From Geobacter sp. (GTDB lineage Bacteria > Desulfobacterota > Desulfuromonadia > Geobacterales > Geobacteraceae): a stretch of 13,171 nucleotides of DNA. Position numbers and translations under genes: made by a program. Below, piece after piece: positions 1-5,715 of the stretch. The stretch lies in the NCBI GenBank assembly GCA_003857395.1, contig RPRC01000185.1:1-13171 (forward strand). Reading direction: 5' to 3'. How positions within the stretch are numbered: position 1 is the stretch's first letter; each line of letters begins with the position of its first letter. The notes beneath the pieces were generated by a model that saw only the letters and a program-made list of their open reading frames with translations, had not been told where the DNA came from and searched no databases.

Positions 1-97
1 AGGTAAAACGCTCATAGGCATAGCGCAGGTAACCCAGGGGAACGTTAATGGCGGCCGCGCCAAAAATGAGGCCCGCCAGCTTCAAAGTTCCTTCCAT
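1..97 (-). CDS. small membrane protein, N-terminal fragment (runs off window start)
   Basis: The first 32 residues of a protein are visible before the window ends. It starts MEGTLKLAGLIFGAAAINV and continues into LGYLRYAYERF. Residues 5-20 are hydrophobic and could be a membrane segment or an uncleaved signal anchor; the next stretch is basic and aromatic, as at a membrane boundary. The ATG at 97-95 is preceded by a perfect GGAGGT ribosome binding site (104-109, 6-nt spacing) and by a good promoter (130-158), so the start is well supported. It is transcribed away from the ATPase gene and is likely the first gene of its transcript. I do not recognise the family. Small hypothetical membrane proteins with similar starts are common in Geobacter-like genomes, but that is memory, not evidence. 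Confidence 0.7.
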   Translation of the reverse strand, partial: MEGTLKLAGLIFGAAAINVPLGYLRYAYERFT

Positions 98-129
98 GCA
101 GTTACCTCCGAGTAGATCCATTTTCTTGC

Positions 130-158
130 ATGGTAGAGTTTGAAAGTTTTTTTGTCAA
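130..158 (-). promoter_or_regulatory. sigma-70-type promoter of the leftmost gene
   Basis: On the minus strand there is a perfect -35 box TTGACA (158-153), a 17-nt spacer rich in A near its start, and a -10 box TACCAT (135-130; 4 of 6 consensus bases). Transcription would begin near 123, giving a leader of about 26 nt that contains the GGAGGT site of the gene at 97. Box quality, spacing and position agree. Confidence 0.6.
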
Positions 159-248
159 TCAACTCCTCACAACGCATTCGCGGTCCCTTGGGTCTTCCTC
201 TATTTCATGTTGCGTTCATCTAGAATTCCGTACAGCATTGAGGAACAT

Positions 249-273
249 TCGTGACAATGTAAACTTGTCACGA
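249..273. repeat. 9-bp inverted repeat downstream of the ATPase gene
   Basis: Perfect arms TCGTGACAA (249-257) and TTGTCACGA (265-273) flank a 7-nt loop. It lies between the ATPase stop (328) and the promoter at 130-158, so it could end or stabilise the ATPase transcript. It has no run of T on either side, so it is not a standard intrinsic terminator. The rest of the 98-327 gap shows only the promoter noted above. Confidence 0.35.
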
Positions 274-327
274 GAAATACTCGTATAAGTCTTGTTAGTC
301 ATGTCCCCTAGCAGGCCAACTGGAAAT

Positions 328-1503
328 TCAAAATTGCCATTGTGCCAAGGCAAGATTTGCAGCAGGCACGGCGGTAATGCCTTCGGCCAGAGGCCACGGG
401 TCTCCTTCGCCGTGACACACAACGTAAAGATGCCTCAAACCGAGCGTCTCGCGAGTCGAACGCATTGATGGCGTCACCTTTGGCGAGCGCGTAAGCTTGA
501 TTTCAAATCCGAGACGAAAACCATTACGCTGAATCAACAGGTCAAGTTCGGCGCCGGTATGTACCCCCCAGAAAAACGCATCCCCTGAACGGACTCCACT
601 GTGTCGCATAATTTCACGGATCATGAAACCTTCCCATGATGCGCCACACTTGGGATGCGCCAACAGGTCATCCATCCCCCCCACTCCCAGCAAACTATGA
701 AGGATCCCCGAATCAGCCACATAAACTTTTGGCGATTTCACCTCCCGCTTGCCTAGATTGGCATGCCAGGGGGTAAGCCGAAATGCCATATAGGTCCCCT
801 CAAGAATATCCAGGTAACGAGACACCGTTTTGTCACTCACACCCAAAGCACGTCCCAGTTCGCTGCCGTTCCAGGTCTGACCGTGATAATGCGCAAGCAT
901 GGTCCAGAACCTTCGCAGAGTAATAGCGGGAAGAGTGATTCCCAGTTGTGGCAGGTCCCGCTCCAGATAGGTACGAATAAATGCGTCACGCCATGCGCGA
1001 CTGCCGCCCAGATCCTTCGCCAGAAGCGCACGGGGAAAACCGCCCCGTAGCCAACGGTCATCCAGCCAATCCGTGCTCGACTGAACCGACGCTATTTCAT
1101 CCAGGGCCAATCCGTCAAGTTCATGAAACACTACCCTTCCGGCGAGGGTTTCCGCAGTATGACGCATCAATTCTGGGGCGGCGCTCCCTAGAATCAGAAA
1201 GCGAGCCGGTGCATCCGCTCGATCAGCCAACACCCGCAACAGCGGAAACAGGTCGGGTCGGGTCTGAATCTCATCCAGCACCACAAGCCCGGAGAGAGGA
1301 CGCAGAACAAAAGCCGGGTCTGCAAGACGTGCCTGATCATCAGGGTCTTCAAGATCAAAATGCCTGACCGGACCGGACCATTGCATCGCCAACTGACGCG
1401 CCAGAGTGGTCTTACCTACCTGACGAGGGCCAAGCATGGCTACCACAGGGAAATTGGCTAACTTGTCAGCGAGTTGATCAAGATGAGATTGGCGTCTAAT
1501 CAT
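328..1503 (-). CDS. AAA-family ATPase with C-terminal DUF4143 domain
   Basis: 391-residue ATP-binding protein of the common prokaryotic AAA/DUF4143 family, whose cellular role is generally unknown. Visible in order: Walker A GPRQVGKTT (about residues 25-33), Walker B LVVLDEIQ (73-80), an LILGSAAPEL sensor-like strand (103-112), a winged-helix-like segment (SELGRALGVSDKTVSRYL, about 214-231), and a C-terminal E-x-D ... E-x-K pattern (E319, D321, E334, K336) like the restriction-endonuclease-like fold of DUF4143. Length is normal for the family. I chose the ATG at 1503 because family members usually begin MI-x-R shortly before the Walker strand. An in-frame ATG at 1512 (MISMIRR) is the alternative and sits at the edge of the inverted repeat. 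Neither start has a strong ribosome binding site. The gene stands alone between gene-poor flanks, as expected for sporadically distributed, horizontally moved genes. Confidence 0.88.
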   Translation of the reverse strand: MIRRQSHLDQLADKLANFPVVAMLGPRQVGKTTLARQLAMQWSGPVRHFDLEDPDDQARLADPAFVLRPLSGLVVLDEIQTRPDLFPLLRVLADRADAPARFLILGSAAPELMRHTAETLAGRVVFHELDGLALDEIASVQSSTDWLDDRWLRGGFPRALLAKDLGGSRAWRDAFIRTYLERDLPQLGITLPAITLRRFWTMLAHYHGQTWNGSELGRALGVSDKTVSRYLDILEGTYMAFRLTPWHANLGKREVKSPKVYVADSGILHSLLGVGGMDDLLAHPKCGASWEGFMIREIMRHSGVRSGDAFFWGVHTGAELDLLIQRNGFRLGFEIKLTRSPKVTPSMRSTRETLGLRHLYVVCHGEGDPWPLAEGITAVPAANLALAQWQF

Positions 1504-1511
1504 GCTGATCA

Positions 1512-1556
1512 TTTACCATGAAAATTCGGATAAGTAAACCGAATTTTCATGGTAAA
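1512..1556. repeat. perfect 18-bp inverted repeat at the ATPase start (likely operator or RNA hairpin)
   Basis: Arms TTTACCATGAAAATTCGG (1512-1529) and CCGAATTTTCATGGTAAA (1539-1556) are exact reverse complements around a 9-nt spacer. The repeat abuts the upstream in-frame ATG (1512) and lies 9 nt from the preferred ATG (1503). It could be an operator for a dimeric regulator, possibly the ATPase's own winged helix, or an mRNA hairpin that occludes translation. A 13-codon ORF (1550-1509, minus strand) spans it and ends in an ATGA overlap with the 1512 ATG. Confidence 0.75.
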
Positions 1557-2153
1557 CTTTTCAGTGTCATCTCCTGCCTACTGAGGACATTCATGACAAA
1601 GAGGATTTTCTGGATAAACGACACAGTATTTTACATGGCTTCTTCTAGGAATTCCGCTGTTGCTGCCGTCCGCAAAGAAAAGGTGTAACACCTGTGGACA
1701 TAGCTGGATGCTACCTCAACGTTGACAGAGCATGTAGTCGCTGCATCCGACATCGAAAGTGAGTCGCTTTTTCAGTGCCGAAGCGGGTCAGGATTGTCGA
1801 AGGCAAAGTGTTTCGTCTACTATGTTGCTTCTCGGAGGTTTGGTTACAGCGGAACGTAATCAGGGGAACAATGGGAAATCAAATCCTCTGCGGAGACCTG
1901 CCAGGTTTTGAAAACCTGGCAGGTCTGGTCGTTACTTCACCTTAACGCTCACCTTGGAGCAAAAGCCTCCGCGCACTTACCTACCCAATCCGGCAAAGGG
2001 AAATAAATCTTGCAAACTCTTTTCGGGCAGTATAGCTTTAGAACTTCTCCACATAAACACTTCCGGACACGGAACAACGGCCTTACAAACTGGTCGCGAA
2101 ACCCCAGGACACCCACCGGAATCGCCAGGGCAATCAATGAAAGAAGGGCACGA
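1557..2153. other. gene-poor intergenic stretch
   Basis: I see no convincing gene across about 600 bases. It holds a 13-bp palindrome with arms AGGTGT/ACACCT (1681-1693) and the large palindrome at 1894-1926, plus short ORFs on both strands that lack recognisable protein features. A 31-codon ORF at 1593-1688 has a plausible GAGGA site but no family I recognise. The stretch probably contains the S4 gene promoter, but I could not pick out convincing -35/-10 boxes. Confidence 0.5.
1894..1926. repeat. 33-bp perfect palindrome, dispersed-repeat type
   Basis: Arms AGACCTGCCAGGTTTT (1894-1909) and AAAACCTGGCAGGTCT (1911-1926) are exact reverse complements around a single G. As RNA or single-stranded DNA it would form a long hairpin with a tight loop. 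From memory, this sequence closely resembles a short palindromic repeat found at many loci in unrelated bacteria. That recollection is unverified; the perfect palindrome itself is directly visible. Confidence 0.8.
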
Positions 2154-2351
2154 ATGAAAATTGAAACAGAGTATATAAAACTGGACAGCTTCCTCAAAGC
2201 GGCAAACCTTGTATCATCGGGCGGAGAGGCAAAGATTCTCATTTCCGACGGCATGATACGGGTGAACGGCGAGTGTGAAACCCGCCGGGGCAGAAAGCTT
2301 TACCCGGGAGACAAAGTCGAATTTGAAGGAAACGAGTTTACACTGGAATGA
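2154..2351 (+). CDS. S4-domain RNA-binding protein (YbcJ/YaaA-like)
   Basis: 65-residue protein made of a single S4 RNA-binding domain. The segments YIKLDSFLKAANLVSSGGEA, ISDGMIRVNGE and PGDKVEF match the S4 pattern of two helices followed by the V-N-G turn and a basic strand (TRRGRKLYPGDKV). Stand-alone proteins of this size are the YbcJ and YaaA types, thought to act on structured or ribosomal RNA. The start at 2154 is set by GAAGGG (2143-2148, 5-nt spacing) and by the domain edge; the frame stays open upstream to 2010, but that part has no recognisable features. The gene stands alone. Downstream in the same frame is the remnant of a secretion ATPase, so the surrounding DNA may have been rearranged. 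Confidence 0.85.
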   Translation: MKIETEYIKLDSFLKAANLVSSGGEAKILISDGMIRVNGECETRRGRKLYPGDKVEFEGNEFTLE

Positions 2352-2362
2352 CCCCCCCACGA

Positions 2363-2383
2363 GGCGACGATTGCGTCGTCGCC
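2363..2383. terminator. stem-loop after the S4 gene (no U-tract)
   Basis: An 8-bp stem, GGCGACGA (2363-2370) with TCGTCGCC (2376-2383), closes a TTGCG loop 11 bases after the S4 stop. Runs of C (2352-2358 and 2382-2388) flank it. There is no T-run, so it may act as a Rho-independent-like pause or protect the 3' end rather than terminate by itself. Confidence 0.3.
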
Positions 2384-2390
2384 CCCCCAG

Positions 2391-2598
2391 GCCATCAAAC
2401 CACGCACAAACGGACTGCAGATGCTGGTGGAAGACGCTATTGAGAAGGTAAAGAACGGTCTGACAACCCTCAATGAACTGATCAGGGTAATCGGTCCCCA
2501 GACAAAATTATTGCCTTTTCTGCAAACTGCCGCTTGAAGAAGACTGGCTCTCCTGTCCTTTCTGCGAAAAAGAAAAGGGCGTTGCTGCGGGACAATAA
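2391..2598 (+). pseudogene. remnant of GspE/PilB-type ATPase C-terminus with zinc ribbon, frameshifted
   Basis: No intact ORF exists here, but two adjacent frames read as one decayed protein tail. From about 2391 the frame gives NGLQMLVEDAIEKV, then GLTTLNELIRVIG, which matches the end of type II secretion/type IV pilus ATPases (pattern M-x-L-x-E-D-x-I-x-K ... G-x-T-x-x-E-x-x-R-V). That frame stops at 2535-2537. One frame over, from about 2503, the reading YCLFCKLPLEEDWLSCPFC shows two C-x-x-C pairs of a zinc ribbon and ends at 2596-2598. Removing one base in the CCCC run near 2495 joins them. The ATPase core (Walker motifs) is absent upstream, where the S4 gene lies, so this is a truncated leftover. 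The alternative is a chance similarity, which the matched order of the two parts makes unlikely. Confidence 0.6.
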
Positions 2599-2674
2599 AC
2601 GACGAAGATGAAGGTCTTAGAAAACCGAAGGCGCAACTGCTCAGATTCTACCCCAGCACAGTAAGGAAACTTCC

Positions 2675-3475
2675 GTGAAACGTCTCCAACTTCTATCTAT
2701 CGTGCTCTTGCTATGCCTCTCTGCGGTTTCAGCCTCGGCCAACACAAGAGCTATCCAGCCCAAGCAGTCGTTTCGAGTCCCCATTCTCCTCTATCACCGG
2801 TTCGATCCGCGCGCCACCAACTTCATGACAGTCACACCGGCGGTCTTCGAGTCACAGCTGTCATATCTTCGAACCAACGGCTACCGTGTAATTCCTTTGC
2901 GCCGCCTGGTGGACTGGTACGGTGGAAGAGCACCCGCCCCGCCGGCAAAATCGGTCGTTCTGGTAGCGGACGATGGTCACCGATCAATTTTCACGCAGAT
3001 GCTTCCTATTGCACGAAAATACAACATGCCGGTGACACTGTTCATCTATCCATCGGCCATTTCAAACGCCGACTATGCCATGACCTGGGATCAACTCAGG
3101 GCCTTGAAGAAAACCGGCCTGTTTGACATCCAGTCTCATTCCTATTGGCATCCGAATTTTAAAAAGGAAAAAAAGAAGCTGACCCGGGACGAGTACTTGA
3201 AGTTCGTGGATATTCAGCTGATAAAATCGAAACAAAAGTTGGAGAAAGAGATGGGAGGACAGGTTGACATGATTGCCTGGCCCTTTGGCGGACTTCCTGA
3301 CCAGGATCTTCTGAAAAAAGCACGGCAGGCAGGATATTCAGCGGCCTTTACCATCGTTCGCAGGGCAGCATCGCCTCAGGATCCCGCCATATTGCTGCCA
3401 AGATTCATCGTCCTTGATTCGGACCGGGGAAAAACGTTCGAGGCACTCGTCAATCCCCCGCCGCAGACCCGTTAG
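2675..3475 (+). CDS. secreted polysaccharide deacetylase (NodB/CE4 family)
   Basis: 266-residue exported enzyme predicted to remove acetyl groups from a surface or cell-wall polysaccharide. Residues 1-22 form a signal peptide (MKR, hydrophobic core, ASA then N23), so it acts in the periplasm or outside. The CE4 fold follows: LLYHRFDP (38-45), motif 1 VADDG (97-101, where the usual T-F-D-D-G is A-D-D-G; D99/D100 supply the catalytic base and a metal ligand), motif 2 HSYWH (155-159, the two metal-binding histidines), and motif 3 WPFGG (202-206). The start is a GTG at 2675, chosen for AAGGA (2663-2667, 7-nt spacing) and the signal peptide right after it. It stands alone, convergent with fdhD-mobA. 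The substrate cannot be told from sequence; there are no neighbouring polysaccharide synthesis genes. Confidence 0.88.
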   Translation: MKRLQLLSIVLLLCLSAVSASANTRAIQPKQSFRVPILLYHRFDPRATNFMTVTPAVFESQLSYLRTNGYRVIPLRRLVDWYGGRAPAPPAKSVVLVADDGHRSIFTQMLPIARKYNMPVTLFIYPSAISNADYAMTWDQLRALKKTGLFDIQSHSYWHPNFKKEKKKLTRDEYLKFVDIQLIKSKQKLEKEMGGQVDMIAWPFGGLPDQDLLKKARQAGYSAAFTIVRRAASPQDPAILLPRFIVLDSDRGKTFEALVNPPPQTR

Positions 3476-3500
3476 CCCGGGCAGCCTGAGGTTGCCCGGG
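3476..3500. terminator. stem-loop between convergent genes
   Basis: Arms CCCGGGCA (3476-3483) and TGCCCGGG (3493-3500) pair perfectly, with three more pairs possible inside (one G-U). It begins directly after the deacetylase stop and lies 20 nt past the fdhD-mobA stop, so it probably ends or protects both converging transcripts. There is no T-run on either strand, so intrinsic termination would be weak. Confidence 0.5.
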
Positions 3501-3519
3501 GAAATTCTCTTCGCGAGCC

Positions 3520-4962
3520 TCAGCGCTGAACCGAGAGATTTTCATCATCCTCTTCGGTTCTCCTGTCTTGCATCTCCTCTCGGAAGCTGAAATATTCCTC
3601 CGGGGTATTGATGTTTCTAAAAGACAGGAATTCAGGATCTACCGCTGAAATCTCCTCTTTGGACAGGACAGAGACTTTACTCCAGTCGAAGCAATTCACA
3701 ATTTTTCGTGTGCCGTTTTTCAAGGCCTCTTCCATCGCCGGCAGGCAGCTTTTGGCGTAAATGGCATGGAGAGGCTCAAAACCACTATCACTTTCAGGAA
3801 TCACCACATCAAACCCCTGTGACTTTGAAACCATCTGGCGAATTAATTCACTATTCAGATACGGCATATCGCAAGCAACAACGAAGATATGTTCTGTACT
3901 GCTATGATTGAGCCCTGCATGGATACCGGCAAGGGAACCCAAGCCGGGGAACTCGTCAGGAATCATGCGACAGGGAAGAAAACGATAGAATTCCGGCGTA
4001 TTGGTAACCAGGATAACCTCAGGGAACAACTCCGACAACTGGCGGAAGATCCTTTCAATGAAGAGTTCGCCACTACAGGGAAGCAGGGCTTTATTGCTTT
4101 TCATCCGCGTTGATTTCCCACCCGCGAGGATGACGGCGGTTACACCTGAGGTCAACGACCCGGGAGCAACGCGTGCCAGAGATTCCGGATAGGTATAGAC
4201 ATTGAAGCCGGAAGACCTCAGATAGCCGATCAAAGTGATTCCCGCTTCCTGTGCGAGATGAACGGCAAGATCGGTGGGTGACGTTCGGGATGCTATCAGC
4301 GCTATTCCCAGCATTGCAGCCTTCGTCACCATCTCCGTGGAAACCCTTCCGGACGTCAAGAGAACCTTGCCTTTGAGATCGATACCCTTAAAAAGCGCCT
4401 CGCCGGCAATCCGGTCAAGGGTATTGTGGCGGCCGATATCTTCGCTGTGGAGCAGGATCGTTCGACCGTCTCCCACTGCCGCCGAATGGATCCCGCCAGA
4501 CTTTCGATATTCACCGGCAATACGGGCCAACTGGTCCATAAGAGCAAACAGATCGGCAGGGTTGAAGCGTGAACCGCGACACCTGTTTCCGGTATCCTTA
4601 AGCTGCATCTTTTGCTGGAGATTGAACGTGATGCCGGTTCCGCACCCGGATGTCAGGGCCGGCTTCAGTTGCTCCGGGATCTCTCCCTTGATTATCACAT
4701 TTGCAACACCGAAATCCTCACAGACGCTGAACATCTGAAAATCATCGAGTCCCTGCACAAAGCCCTGAAGACGCAAAAAACCGGCAACCAGGAACCTCAA
4801 ATCATGAGGAGAAGAAATCAGGGTAGCCAACTCCCTCCCATTAACAATCAGTGCCAAGGGGAATTCCCGTACCGGTTCATGCTCTTCCTGACGAATTTTT
4901 CCCTTCTCATAGCGAAAAACCCGGGCAGGACAATTTTCTGTATTTTTTTTACGCGTATTCAT
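3520..4962 (-). CDS. fdhD-mobA: FdhD-MobA fusion: formate dehydrogenase sulfurtransferase plus molybdenum cofactor guanylyltransferase
   Basis: 480-residue two-domain cytoplasmic protein. Residues about 10-265 are FdhD, which passes sulfur from a cysteine desulfurase to the molybdenum cofactor of formate dehydrogenase: active-site loop TSGCG (104-108, C107), GGIHSAA (156-162), EDIGRHNTLD (174-183), SGRVSTEM (204-211). In E. coli FdhD the loop is C-x-x-C; here only the first cysteine is present. Residues about 274-460 are MobA, which adds GMP to the cofactor: LAGGKSTRM (279-287), K291, GLGSLAGIHAGL (340-351), CDMPYL (364-369). Both domains look complete. The ATG at 4962 has GAGGT at 4971-4967. 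A run of eight A falls at codons 5-7. The gene follows the hyf-type operon on the same strand with a 143-nt gap, so it may be read through or have its own regulated promoter at the 4974-4992 palindrome. It implies a molybdenum- or tungsten-dependent formate dehydrogenase elsewhere in the genome. Confidence 0.93.
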   Translation of the reverse strand: MNTRKKNTENCPARVFRYEKGKIRQEEHEPVREFPLALIVNGRELATLISSPHDLRFLVAGFLRLQGFVQGLDDFQMFSVCEDFGVANVIIKGEIPEQLKPALTSGCGTGITFNLQQKMQLKDTGNRCRGSRFNPADLFALMDQLARIAGEYRKSGGIHSAAVGDGRTILLHSEDIGRHNTLDRIAGEALFKGIDLKGKVLLTSGRVSTEMVTKAAMLGIALIASRTSPTDLAVHLAQEAGITLIGYLRSSGFNVYTYPESLARVAPGSLTSGVTAVILAGGKSTRMKSNKALLPCSGELFIERIFRQLSELFPEVILVTNTPEFYRFLPCRMIPDEFPGLGSLAGIHAGLNHSSTEHIFVVACDMPYLNSELIRQMVSKSQGFDVVIPESDSGFEPLHAIYAKSCLPAMEEALKNGTRKIVNCFDWSKVSVLSKEEISAVDPEFLSFRNINTPEEYFSFREEMQDRRTEEDDENLSVQR

Positions 4963-4973
4963 ACGTACCTCGA

Positions 4974-4992
4974 CATACCATCGTATGGTATG
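4974..4992. promoter_or_regulatory. palindromic operator candidate upstream of fdhD-mobA
   Basis: Arms CATACCAT (4974-4981) and ATGGTATG (4985-4992) are exact reverse complements around CGT. The site ends two bases before the GAGGT ribosome binding site of fdhD-mobA, so a bound protein, or the hairpin in the transcript, could control the gene. It does not match the ModE consensus as I recall it. No clear -35/-10 pair was found around it. Confidence 0.45.
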
Positions 4993-5105
4993 GGTTCATT
5001 GAAAGTGAAAGTCCGACAGGTTTTTGCTCTTTCGCAAACCACTTAATACTCTGAAAACCGGTAACGATACCATGGCAGCACCAGAAATCGAACAAATCGA
5101 AGGAA

Positions 5106-5615
5106 CTATTCCCCGATTGCCCGGAGAATGCCTCGCAGCAGAACAACAGGGTTGGGCGGGCAGCCGGGAATATGGGCATCCACCGGGATAACGTTGCTGA
5201 TCCTGCCAAGAGATGCATAGCTCTCGCCAAAGATCCCGCCATCACAGGCGCAGTCACCAACGGCAACCACAATTTTCGGGTTAGGTGTCGCCGCGCAGGT
5301 CCTTTTCAGTGCAATCTCCATATTCACGGACACCGGGCCGCTAACGAGCAGCATGTCAGCAAAACGGGGCGAGGCGGTGAAATGAATACCAAACCGTTCA
5401 CAGTTGTAGATTGCATTATTCATGGCGTGGATCTCAAGCTCGCAACCGTTACACGAACCAGCATCCACCTGCCTGATTGTCAGACTGCGATAAAATTTCT
5501 TCCTGATATTTTCTTCGAGCCGGGCACCTATTTCGACGATTTCCCGTTCAACCTCCGTCGGAAGTGGCTCGGTGACCAGGCCGGTGCGAAATATCTGATG
5601 AAGAATCCTGAGCAT
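5106..5615 (-). CDS. hyfI: NuoB/HycG-like Fe-S small subunit of the Ehr-type complex
   Basis: 169-residue peripheral subunit of the complex I/group 4 hydrogenase type. It should bind one [4Fe-4S] cluster next to the large subunit. The four ligands are visible: CNGCE (C55, C58), GDCAC (C122) and PGCPP (C152). The C-x-x-C spacing is of the hydrogenase (HycG/HyfI) type rather than the adjacent C-C of complex I NuoB. I chose the ATG at 5615 because GAGG (5624-5621) sits 5 nt upstream; the open frame extends to a TTG at 5648 without such support. It is the last gene of the operon and is separated from hyfG by 100 nt, unlike the other genes, which overlap or nearly touch. The ligands are intact even though the neighbouring large subunit has lost its NiFe ligands, so it probably still carries electrons. 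Confidence 0.92.
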   Translation of the reverse strand: MLRILHQIFRTGLVTEPLPTEVEREIVEIGARLEENIRKKFYRSLTIRQVDAGSCNGCELEIHAMNNAIYNCERFGIHFTASPRFADMLLVSGPVSVNMEIALKRTCAATPNPKIVVAVGDCACDGGIFGESYASLGRISNVIPVDAHIPGCPPNPVVLLRGILRAIGE

Positions 5616-5715
5616 GATGGCCTCACAAATAAAAGGTATGAGGAACAAGACACAAGATGCGTGGTTTATACTACCATAGTAGCCGCACCTCTTGCCTCAA
5701 CTTTTTCCTCTATCA

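Noticed and set aside
1593..1688. 31-codon plus-strand ORF beginning MTKRIFWIND with GAGGA upstream
   Set aside because: Too short to judge, no family recognised, and it lies in a stretch with no other coding signs. The ribosome binding site could be chance.
2010..2153. Upstream extension of the S4 ORF to an ATG at 2010
   Set aside because: The added 48 residues have no recognisable features, while GAAGGG sits 5 nt before the ATG at 2154, where the S4 domain begins.
1949..2254. Minus-strand ORF of 101 codons with a hydrophobic stretch (RALLSLIALAIPVGVLGF)
   Set aside because: It overlaps the start and much of the S4 gene on the other strand, has no good ribosome binding site that I can see, and no family resemblance; the hydrophobic part is likely chance.
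5616..5648. Longer hyfI starting at TTG 5648
   Set aside because: The ATG at 5615 has GAGG at proper spacing and matches the usual start of the family; the 11 added residues do not.
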